Shown here: piece after piece, positions 1 to 4,989 of the stretch
How the letters are laid out: each line of letters starts with the position of its first letter
Numbering within the stretch: the first letter of the stretch is position 1
Source: Caldilinea sp.
GTDB lineage: Bacteria; Chloroflexota; Anaerolineae; Caldilineales; Caldilineaceae
Direction: 5' to 3'
Length of the DNA: 5,434 nt
NCBI GenBank assembly: GCA_026389955.1
Contig: JAPLGY010000281.1
Span: forward strand, 1 to 5,434
Translations under genes and position numbers: made by a program
Notes under the pieces: model-generated
Told to the model about the DNA's origin: nothing
What the model saw: only the letters and a program-made list of their open reading frames with translations
Databases searched by the model: none

Positions 1-401
1 ATCGCGCCGTCGTGCTGGCTGACATCCTGGTAAAGTGCACCGCCGCACGCGACGTTGAGCAGCTGCAGGCCGCGGCAGATCCCCAAGAGCGGCTTGCGTT
101 CGGCCAGCGCCCAGCCTGCCAGCAGCAACTCCGTTCGGTCACGCTGCTCGTCGACGCCGCCCAGGTGCGGGGTCGGCCTTTCACCGTAGCGAGCCGGGTC
201 CACATCGCCGCCGCCAGACAAGATTAACCCATCAAGGCTGGCAAATTGTGCGTACAACGGGGCCTCCTCCAGCTCTGCTGCGATCAGGAGAGGCTCCCCC
301 CCCGCCGCAACGACACCGGCTGCGATCTGGCTGACCAGCTGGTCGAGTTCCTCTCGATCGGGAGAAGTGTTCGGGTGTAAGGTGATTCCAATGGTTGTCA
401 T
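1..401 (-). CDS. Peptidase C26 / PuuD-like class I glutamine amidotransferase, N-terminal part
   Basis: The minus strand is open from an ATG at 401-399 to the window edge, giving 133 codons of a protein that is usually about 230-260 aa. Visible landmarks are the opening MTTIGIT, the SGGGDVDP loop (residues 62-69), and the nucleophile elbow GICRG with Cys109, followed by LQLLNVACGG, which is the family pattern after the cysteine. The catalytic His and Glu would lie beyond the window. Relatives hydrolyse gamma-glutamyl amide bonds, for example gamma-glutamyl-GABA in putrescine breakdown, in the cytoplasm; the actual substrate here is unknown. The start is supported by GGAG (complement of 411-414) 9 nt upstream and by the conserved N-terminus. 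An in-frame ATG at 458-456 overlaps the promoter and would add a non-conserved leader. It is divergent from the secreted protein gene. Confidence 0.93.
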   Translation of the reverse strand, partial: MTTIGITLHPNTSPDREELDQLVSQIAAGVVAAGGEPLLIAAELEEAPLYAQFASLDGLILSGGGDVDPARYGERPTPHLGGVDEQRDRTELLLAGWALAERKPLLGICRGLQLLNVACGGALYQDVSQHDGA

Positions 402-448
402 CGGCTTCTGCTCCGGCGAACATCTGGTTTCCAAATTTTTGCTGTAAC

Positions 449-457
449 ATTGTACCA
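449..457 (-). promoter_or_regulatory. Extended -10 promoter of the amidotransferase-like gene
   Basis: On the minus strand the sequence reads TGGTACAAT, which is an extended -10 (TGn plus TACAAT, 5 of 6 to consensus). No good -35 box is seen 17 nt upstream, which is tolerable for extended -10 promoters. Transcription would begin near 442 and give a leader of about 40 nt containing the GGAG Shine-Dalgarno. The core ATGGTACA also occurs in the acetyltransferase promoter. This is inferred from sequence only. Confidence 0.45.
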
Positions 458-523
458 TAGGGGGCAGGGTTCTGGGTGTCGGCAGCCCGGCCAGGAGAGC
501 CTGCCAGGTTCGGTGAGAAGAAG

Positions 524-542
524 GCCCAGCAGAGCGCTGGGC
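524..542 (+). other. GC-rich hairpin in the leader region of the secreted protein gene
   Basis: GCCCAGC (524-530) and GCTGGGC (536-542) form a perfect 7 bp stem with a 5 nt loop. A second small hairpin, GCGAA (541-545) with TTCGC (550-554), overlaps its last two bases, so the two are mutually exclusive at the junction. No U-run follows, so it is not an obvious intrinsic terminator. It sits directly before the tandem AGGAG repeats and may be leader structure, but no function can be assigned. Confidence 0.4.
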
Positions 543-555
543 GAAGACTTTCGCA

Positions 556-609
556 GCCAGGAGTCCCAGCCAGGAGTCCCAGTTTAGGAGTCCCAGTTTA
601 GGAGCACAG
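556..609 (+). repeat. Four tandem 13-14 bp repeats, each with an AGGAG Shine-Dalgarno core
   Basis: AGGAGTCCCAG occurs at 559-569, 572-582 and 586-596, and a diverged copy, AGGAG-CACAG, at 600-609. The period is 13, then 14 and 14 bp. The linkers are C/C for the first pair and TTT for the later ones. The last copy provides AGGAG at 600-604, 5 nt before the ATG at 610, so it decides that start. A partial copy, GCCAGGAG, also lies at 490-497. Copy number in such an array can change by slipped-strand replication. Confidence 0.85.
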
Positions 610-1545
610 ATGCCACGACAACTGTTCGGCAACAGCCATCCACGCGCCGGCATGTGGAGATTTACGTTCGGACTCTGTCTCCTCTTGGGGGGCATGCTCT
701 GCCTGGTGCCCCAGCCGGTCGCCGCGCAGGGGGCATGCTACGAACCTGGCGCGCTGCGCATTGTCATGTCCTGGACGACACCCTCTTCGGTGGGTGCCTT
801 GAAAGTCGAAGATCCTTACGGGAAGTATGCCACCTCCTGGGACGGTTGGCCGGAGCACTATGGGCCCCAAGGCCCGTATATCGACGGCGTCGGTTCTCCC
901 TTCAACACCCTTCCCGGCAGTCAAATCTTCGTGATCCCGACCGACAACGACCCGGAATTTGGGCGTGGGGGCCGGATTGAATTCGACCTTCCCGATCCGG
1001 AGCAAGGTACGTATCGGGTGCGCGCCGCTGTTCCTCTGGCAGAATTTGATACAAACCTCACGGTGGAGATCTATGCTGGCGGCGTGATGACCGCGCCTGT
1101 ATTTTCCGAACTTCACACGATTCCAGCATCCAACTGGAACGACGCTGCAGTTTGGGCGTGGCATTGGGAAGTAGGTGACCTGGTCATCTGCAGCGACAAG
1201 CCGATCCTCTCCGAGGTGAAGGCCCAGTACCCGATCGACCATCGCCGTTTCTTGGAAGGCATCCAGGTTCTCAACCCCATCGTTGCCTCGGTCGACTGGG
1301 CGGGGCTGACCCCCGACCGGGTCGAATTCAAGCTCAACGGTCGGCTGATTTCCGCCGTACCGACGAGTGGCAGAGATGCCCAGCACACTCTTGACATGGG
1401 CCCGCCCTGGTCGGCGGCACGGCCGGCGGCTTCACCTATGACATGGGGTTTGCAATCCCTGTGGAACCTTTTACCATCGATGCGCTTCGAATCGGTCCGC
1501 CCGACGGCAAGGCAAAGTTCGAGTGGGGCGTCGACGGTGGGCTGA
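610..1545 (+). CDS. Secreted protein, segment 1: signal peptide and beta-rich N-terminal domain
   Basis: The start at 610 has AGGAG 5 nt upstream. Residues 15-39 form a signal peptide: Arg17, a hydrophobic stretch (FGLCLLLGGMLCLV), then VAA with likely cleavage after Ala39. No lipobox is present. An in-frame ATG at 652 (Met15) would also leave a working signal but has no Shine-Dalgarno. The mature part starts near ACYEPGALRIVMSW and contains a strand-rich stretch ending in TYRVRAAVPLAEF and TNLTVEIYAGG. This resembles the layout of DUF2135/YfaP-like domains, but only weakly. The next stretch (about 215-262) looks Ig-like. True coding ends near residue 263. After about 1400 the frame turns into Ala/Pro/Ser/Arg-rich out-of-frame sequence up to the stop at 1543-1545, while the protein continues in the frame of segment 2. 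Confidence 0.75.
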   Translation: MPRQLFGNSHPRAGMWRFTFGLCLLLGGMLCLVPQPVAAQGACYEPGALRIVMSWTTPSSVGALKVEDPYGKYATSWDGWPEHYGPQGPYIDGVGSPFNTLPGSQIFVIPTDNDPEFGRGGRIEFDLPDPEQGTYRVRAAVPLAEFDTNLTVEIYAGGVMTAPVFSELHTIPASNWNDAAVWAWHWEVGDLVICSDKPILSEVKAQYPIDHRRFLEGIQVLNPIVASVDWAGLTPDRVEFKLNGRLISAVPTSGRDAQHTLDMGPPWSAARPAASPMTWGLQSLWNLLPSMRFESVRPTARQSSSGASTVG

Positions 1546-3098
1546 CCATTCCCATCGATTGTATCTCGGATCTGTCGGCAGCCGTCAGCGCAAGCGGCAG
1601 CAACTTTCGCTTCCTGAACGCGGACATCGACCTCAGGGTATCGGGCGAACTGCAATTTCCGCGGGATGGCGCCTGTGGGTTTCAATCCCCTGTGGGAACG
1701 GTCGCCGTCCAAGGCGAGTATGGCGGGACGCTGTATCGTAAACCGTCCTTGGTCATGGTGACCTATTTCAATGTGGTCGTAGGCCAGACGGTAGATACGA
1801 TCATCGTGGTCCTGCATCTGGAAAAATTTGTGGGCCAGATCGGTGAATTCTACATCGACGGTTCGATCGGCCTGGAAGCCAATGCAACGCTTGATTTTTC
1901 CGTCCCAGCGCTGCAGGATCTGGGCTTGACCGGGGAGGTCGGGCTCACAGGCGGGTATCGTTCTGACCTCAAGGTGGTTGAAGTCGACCTCTACGCCGGG
2001 GCCAACGGCACCATTGGTGTTGTGCGTCCGGGAGCCATCGATCTGTTGCTTTTGAACAACTGGCAGTTCGACAAGATCACGATCCAAGGGGAAGTTGGGG
2101 CCAAGTTTCGCACCTTTTGGTTTGTGCGTGAGGCCAAGGGCAACATCACCTGGAGCTACCCGGCTGCGCAGACGCTGCGTCTGACCGATGCGGTTCAAAG
2201 CAGCGACTGGCAGCTGGTTCCACACCCTGTCCGCCCATCGACCCCCTCTTTGCAACTGGCGCCCGATGCAGCCCTTGCCTTTGCCACGAATGTTCAGCGC
2301 CGCGCCAGCAGCGCCTTTACGGGCGTGCAGAGGACAGTGACCAGCACGCTGGCCTCGAATGTCTATCCCTATCCTGACACCAGCCTGGCCGTCCATCCTG
2401 TCGATGATCAGGCGCTTCTTCTCTGGGTGGATATAGACGACACCAAGCCTCTGGGCCAGGCCCAGGAGCTCTTTTTCAGCCGCTGGGATGGCACCGCCTG
2501 GCAACCGCCCGCCGCCGTCACCGACGACAATCTGCTGGACGGTGCGACGCAGGTGGCGTGGGCCGGCGATGGGCAGGCTGTTGCCCTCTGGCATCGGATG
2601 AAGACGCCGCTGGCGGCGGACGCGTCTCTGACGACAACGGTGACCCAGCAGCTGGAGATTGCCACAGCTGTCTACAACCCCACCACGGCGCTCTGGGGAG
2701 CGGCGTCGTGGCTCACCACCAACGATGTCCTGGATGGGACCCCGCAACTGGCGCGCGGCGCAGGGGGTGAACTGGTGGCTGCCTGGCGACGCAATGCGTC
2801 CGGGCTGTTGAGCGGCGACGTGGCTGCACCGGATCAGATTGTGGCGGCGTTTTATCAAAATGGCTGGCAGACGCCTGCTGTCGCCGTAGATGCGATTCCG
2901 GGGCTGCTTGAATTTGCCGTGGGCATCGGCAAAAGCGATGCGCTCAACGCCACCACCCTGGCCTACACCCAGAATATGCGGAGGCCCAGCGCACACCGCA
3001 GATCCTCTACACCCTCCAGCAGCATCCCTTCTTGTCCGCAGAGAACGAACCGATCCTGTTCTGGCTGGCTGGCGATCAGCTGCATGTGCGCAACCTGA
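1443..3098 (+). CDS. Secreted protein, segment 2: beta-rich region and propeller-like repeats
   Basis: The first ATG of this frame is at 1443, but the frame is open from 1395 and coding sense begins near 1398 (GPALVGGTAGGFTYDMGF), so this ATG is probably not a real start; no Shine-Dalgarno precedes it. The first half is a run of amphipathic strands (for example VGLTGGYRSDLKVVEVDLY) with no family I recognise. From about 2370 a repeat appears: a Trp, a short strand ending LTxxNxLDGxxQLA, then DGxxVALW. Two clear copies are WQPPAAVTDDNLLDG...AVALW and WGAASWLTTNDVLDG...LVAAW, and it continues into segment 3. This fits blades of a sialidase- or kelch-like beta-propeller, a ligand-binding or structural fold. 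No catalytic residues can be assigned. Sense is lost after about 2975 (LAYTQN), and the tail to 3098 is Ser/Arg-rich out-of-frame sequence. Confidence 0.75.
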   Translation: MGFAIPVEPFTIDALRIGPPDGKAKFEWGVDGGLTIPIDCISDLSAAVSASGSNFRFLNADIDLRVSGELQFPRDGACGFQSPVGTVAVQGEYGGTLYRKPSLVMVTYFNVVVGQTVDTIIVVLHLEKFVGQIGEFYIDGSIGLEANATLDFSVPALQDLGLTGEVGLTGGYRSDLKVVEVDLYAGANGTIGVVRPGAIDLLLLNNWQFDKITIQGEVGAKFRTFWFVREAKGNITWSYPAAQTLRLTDAVQSSDWQLVPHPVRPSTPSLQLAPDAALAFATNVQRRASSAFTGVQRTVTSTLASNVYPYPDTSLAVHPVDDQALLLWVDIDDTKPLGQAQELFFSRWDGTAWQPPAAVTDDNLLDGATQVAWAGDGQAVALWHRMKTPLAADASLTTTVTQQLEIATAVYNPTTALWGAASWLTTNDVLDGTPQLARGAGGELVAAWRRNASGLLSGDVAAPDQIVAAFYQNGWQTPAVAVDAIPGLLEFAVGIGKSDALNATTLAYTQNMRRPSAHRRSSTPSSSIPSCPQRTNRSCSGWLAISCMCAT

Positions 3099-4561
3099 AG
3101 ACTGCCCTCGTGCAAACCCTGCCGCTGCCTGCGGAGATCCAGGGGGTGGATGAGTTTCGCGCCCTGCTCGATGCGAACGGCAACATCGCTGTGGTCTTTG
3201 TCAACAAGACCCTGCCGCGCAATCTGTATCTGGTCTACTACGATCAGGGGAGCCAGCTTTGGGGAAGTCCACGGCAGCTTACCGATGAGGAGCACAGCCT
3301 GAAATTTCTGTCGCCGGGTTTTGACAGCAGCGGTCGCCTGCTTTTGGCTTATGGGCGTGCTGCCGTTGCCTATGAGGAGCGGCAGCGCCTGGAGGGGGGG
3401 GAGCCCATCCGCTACACCATCCCGGTGGAGACACAGACCGATCTGGTGACGCTTTCGCACACATTTCTTCACAACTTGAAGATCAGCGATGCGGATCTGG
3501 CCTTTGCCCGGTCCGAGACGGCAGAAAATCAGGTGGTGATCTCTGCCACCGTCCACAATGACAGCGACAGAGCGGCCCACAATGTAGTGGTCCACTTCTA
3601 TCGGGGGGATCCGGCGAGCGGGGGCGTATGGTTCGGCACGGGTTTCGTCCCCGATCCGATGCCGGGCAACACCCAAACCACGGTTGCGGCTACGTATACG
3701 CCCTGGTTCACGCCGCCGGAAGACATCTACGTTGTGGTCTCGGCCAGCGGCGTTGTCGAAAGCAACGAACTGGACAATCAAGCGCGGCTCTTGGGCATTG
3801 GTGCCGATCTTGAACTTGTGCAGCTGGACGTCACGTATGGGCAAAATGGCGGTGCCACACTGCGCAGCACGATTCGCAACAACGGCTACAGCGATGTCTA
3901 CGACGGCGCGCTCGTCTACAGCGTAGAGGGCCTGACAGAGCCCCTTGCCCAGCAGACATTTTCAGTGGCAGCGGGACAAACCACCAGAGCGACCCTGTGG
4001 GTCGATCTCACCCTCCTGCCGCCCGGCGTTTACCAGATGGCGGCCACAGTTGGCGTCACCCACACCAACGAGTTCACCCGTGCAGACAACCAGATCGGAG
4101 CGACCCTCGCCGTCTTGCCTGACTTGGCCCTTGCCTTGGAGCCGCCGGTCGGCAGCGCGCTCAACGTCACCGTTCGCAACATCGGTGCTGCGCCATCGGC
4201 TGCTGTGCCAGTCCGCTTCTACAGCGCGGGGGGCTTTGCAGAGCAGCATCTGCTCCATTCAGACCAGGTTGGGCAGCTTGCGCCTGGGGGCACGCAGACC
4301 TTGACGGTGCAGTGGTCGGATCAGCTCTGTCAACTCTATGCGGTGATCGACCCGGACAACCTGCTAGACGAACAGAGCAAAGCCAACAACGTAGCCGCCA
4401 ATCTCCAACTGGCGGAGGCGTGTGTCCCCCAGAAATCCGTGCCGGCAGTGCTGCATAGTTTGCCTGACCCGCTGCAGCAGGCAGGACGATCGAGATCAGC
4501 ACAGGAGTTGTCAATTTGCACACGCAACTGGTTCACCCGTACTTTGTGTGAAAGTTCGTGA
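3032..4561 (+). CDS. Secreted protein, segment 3: last propeller blades and three CARDB domains
   Basis: The nominal start at 3032 is a TTG without a Shine-Dalgarno. Coding sense already runs in this frame from about 2978 (AEAQRTPQILYTLQQH), so the segment is the continuation of segment 2. It opens with two more propeller-like blades (LLDANGNIAVVF, then WGSPRQLTDEEH and DSSGRLLLAYG). Three CARDB-type Ig-like domains follow from residue 147: HNLKISDADLAF to ESNELDNQARL, ADLELVQLDV to FTRADNQIGATL, and PDLALALEPP to EQSKANNVAANL. Each ends with the typical N/D-E-x-x-x-x-D/N-N motif. CARDB repeats commonly act as adhesion or spacer modules in extracellular proteins. After SLPDP (about 4468) this frame becomes Arg/Ser/Cys-rich. 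The +2 neighbour frame reads AAAGRTIEISTGVVNLHTQL and ends at TGA 4549-4551, which is the likelier natural C-terminus. No membrane anchor or sorting signal is seen. Confidence 0.78.
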   Translation: MSAENEPILFWLAGDQLHVRNLKTALVQTLPLPAEIQGVDEFRALLDANGNIAVVFVNKTLPRNLYLVYYDQGSQLWGSPRQLTDEEHSLKFLSPGFDSSGRLLLAYGRAAVAYEERQRLEGGEPIRYTIPVETQTDLVTLSHTFLHNLKISDADLAFARSETAENQVVISATVHNDSDRAAHNVVVHFYRGDPASGGVWFGTGFVPDPMPGNTQTTVAATYTPWFTPPEDIYVVVSASGVVESNELDNQARLLGIGADLELVQLDVTYGQNGGATLRSTIRNNGYSDVYDGALVYSVEGLTEPLAQQTFSVAAGQTTRATLWVDLTLLPPGVYQMAATVGVTHTNEFTRADNQIGATLAVLPDLALALEPPVGSALNVTVRNIGAAPSAAVPVRFYSAGGFAEQHLLHSDQVGQLAPGGTQTLTVQWSDQLCQLYAVIDPDNLLDEQSKANNVAANLQLAEACVPQKSVPAVLHSLPDPLQQAGRSRSAQELSICTRNWFTRTLCESS

Positions 4562-4573
4562 GACGTCGGGTGA
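4533..4573 (+). terminator. Branched stem-loop over the 3' end of the secreted protein gene
   Basis: TCACCCG (4533-4539) pairs with CGGGTGA (4567-4573). Inside lies a second hairpin, ACTTT (4541-4545) with AAAGT (4551-4555) around a 5 nt loop. The structure spans both possible stop codons (4549-4551 and 4559-4561). There is no U-run behind it, so factor-independent termination is doubtful. It may instead protect the mRNA end or be coincidental. Confidence 0.25.
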
Positions 4574-4701
4574 CACATAATCATGGGAAACAGCTAGTGG
4601 TTCGACCCCTTAATTTCAGGAAATAGATTGCAGTAAACCTTCTCGATTTTCAGTGGTAGCAGCTATCGAAGCCGTCAGGCTAAATTTTACAAATTAAATG
4701 G
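4574..4701. other. Lower-GC intergenic stretch without a gene
   Basis: No reading frame with protein character is present on either strand. Base composition is visibly richer in A/T than the flanking genes, most strongly at 4610-4650 and 4680-4700. Only short inverted repeats are seen: ATTTC/GAAAT at 4613-4624, TCGAT/ATCGA at 4643-4669, and AATTT/AAATT at 4683-4695. GGTTCGACCCC at 4597-4607 looks like a tRNA T-loop, but no tRNA folds around it. The stretch could contain the distal remnant of the IS607-type element next to it, but no end sequence is recognisable. Confidence 0.4.
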
Positions 4702-4872
4702 TCAGACTACTAGTCTGGCGTAGAGGGCAATGCCGGTAGGTGCATCGATCTGCTCACGCATGATGACGGTGCCTGTTTCGGTCTGATAGGCGTCGAGCTT
4801 TCCCTCTTTCCACCAGCGCCATGCGGTCTTGTCGCTGATCCCCAGTTTCTCAGCGTATGCGCTCAGTTTCAC
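4702..4872 (-). pseudogene. tnpA: IS607-family serine recombinase TnpA, truncated to its helix-turn-helix domain
   Basis: From GTG at 4872-4870 the product is 56 aa, against roughly 200 aa for intact family members. Residues 2-38 match the MerR-like DNA-binding head of IS607 transposases: KLSAYAEKLGISDKTAWRWW, then KEGKLDAYQTETGTVI. Next comes the start of the resolvase domain, IALYAR (48-53), which in intact proteins continues as VSS carrying the catalytic serine. Here it reads LVV and stops (TGA 4704-4702), so the serine, the rest of the catalytic fold and recombinase activity are gone. I chose GTG because the conserved head begins there. A TTG at 4911-4909 is in frame but would lie in the promoter. 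No Shine-Dalgarno is seen, and transcription may start at the GTG itself. The piece could still bind DNA, but a decaying relic is more likely. Confidence 0.8.
4703..4717. repeat. 15 bp near-perfect palindrome at the recombinase break point
   Basis: CAGACTA (4703-4709), a central C, and TAGTCTG (4711-4717) form a 7 bp perfect inverted repeat. It covers the last codons and stop of the truncated recombinase, exactly where similarity to the family ends. It may mark the deletion or insertion joint, or be an end hairpin of another element. Confidence 0.7.
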
Positions 4873-4879
4873 GAGGAAT

Positions 4880-4908
4880 ATGATGACATATACGGCTACA
4901 CGTGTCAA
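4880..4908 (-). promoter_or_regulatory. Promoter of the recombinase remnant
   Basis: On the minus strand a perfect -35 TTGACA (4908-4903) is followed after 17 nt by CATCAT (4885-4880, 4 of 6 to consensus), preceded by TGT as an extended -10. Seven nt separate the -10 from the GTG at 4872, so the predicted transcript would begin at or next to the start codon. This agrees with the missing Shine-Dalgarno. Confidence 0.5.
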
Positions 4909-4953
4909 CAAATTATTTAAATTAATTCTACCCTATCGCCCCAAAAGTTCTTC

Positions 4954-4982
4954 TTGGCTCTTGCCAGGGAGCATGGTACACT
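4954..4982 (+). promoter_or_regulatory. Promoter of the acetyltransferase gene, probably leaderless
   Basis: TTGGCT (4954-4959) and TACACT (4977-4982) are separated by 17 nt. TGG immediately before the -10 makes it an extended -10. Six nt then lead to the ATG at 4989, so +1 falls on the A of the start codon. No Shine-Dalgarno lies at a usable distance; GGGAG at 4967-4971 is 17 nt from the ATG. A leaderless mRNA is the simplest reading. Confidence 0.55.
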
Positions 4983-4989
4983 CCTGGCA
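4962..4989. promoter_or_regulatory. Inverted repeat spanning the -10 and start of the acetyltransferase gene
   Basis: TGCCAGG (4962-4968) and CCTGGCA (4983-4989) are perfect inverted copies 14 bp apart. With one bulged G the arms extend to 9 bp (TGCCAGGgAG and CTCCTGGCA). The dyad brackets the -10 box and reaches the first base of the ATG, the usual position for a repressor operator. In a leaderless transcript only the last base of the right arm would be in the RNA, so a DNA-level role is more likely than an RNA hairpin. The binding protein is unknown. Confidence 0.45.

Larger units (their letters stand above)
610..4551 (+). pseudogene. Large secreted propeller/CARDB protein gene, broken by three frameshifts
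   Basis: Three overlapping reading frames join into one continuous protein of about 1314 residues if one base is added at each of three places: 1398-1403 (GGGCCC run), 2974-2978, and 4468-4471 (CCCG). Protein-like sequence ends in one frame and resumes in the next at each joint, and no intact start or Shine-Dalgarno precedes the second or third segment. Domain order in the repaired protein is: signal peptide (1-39), a beta-rich domain (about 43-180), an Ig-like part (about 220-300), a beta-strand-rich region (about 300-520), propeller-like repeats (about 588-930), and three CARDB domains (about 955-1060, 1066-1168, 1171-1268). It is probably an extracellular or cell-surface protein. The breaks may be true decay or base-call errors; the sequence alone cannot decide. 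The three segments are described separately. Confidence 0.8.
4702..4935 (-). mobile_element. Remnant of an IS607-family insertion sequence
   Basis: The region carries the N-terminal piece of an IS607-type transposase and its promoter, followed at higher coordinates by a very A/T-rich edge (about 4909-4930) before sequence belonging to the acetyltransferase promoter. IS607 elements have no terminal inverted repeats and make no target duplication, so the outer ends cannot be fixed from sequence; 4935 is an estimate. The accessory tnpB gene usual for the family is absent. Low GC relative to the flanks agrees with acquired DNA. Confidence 0.6.

Noticed and set aside
232..450. A 72-codon minus-strand frame
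   Set aside because: It is out of frame with the amidotransferase-like gene, which shows SGGGDVDP and GICRG in the correct frame on the same strand.
524..542. Intrinsic terminator
   Set aside because: The 7 bp stem is good, but no T-run follows on either strand and no gene ends there.
490..609. CRISPR-like array
   Set aside because: The repeats are 13-14 bp in direct tandem with no spacers, unlike CRISPR repeats of about 24-37 bp separated by unique spacers.
598..1386. A 262-codon minus-strand frame
   Set aside because: It is antisense to segment 1, which has a signal peptide and a good ribosome binding site.
1113..2996. A 627-codon open frame on the minus strand
   Set aside because: It is antisense to the secreted protein. 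Its product is rich in Arg, Gly, Gln and His without any domain pattern. Long antisense frames are common opposite GC-biased genes, and the plus strand shows clear propeller-repeat and beta-strand patterns here.
2963..3844. A 293-codon minus-strand frame
   Set aside because: It lies opposite the third segment, where CARDB motifs prove the plus strand is coding, and it has no recognisable motif.
4590..4620. Possible tRNA from GGTTCGACCCC
   Set aside because: The T-loop-like sequence has no matching T-stem, and no acceptor, D or anticodon arm can be built around it on either strand.
4574..4701. Right end or omega-RNA of a TnpB-type element
   Set aside because: Neither tnpB nor a convincing scaffold fold is present; only short A/T-rich inverted repeats are seen.
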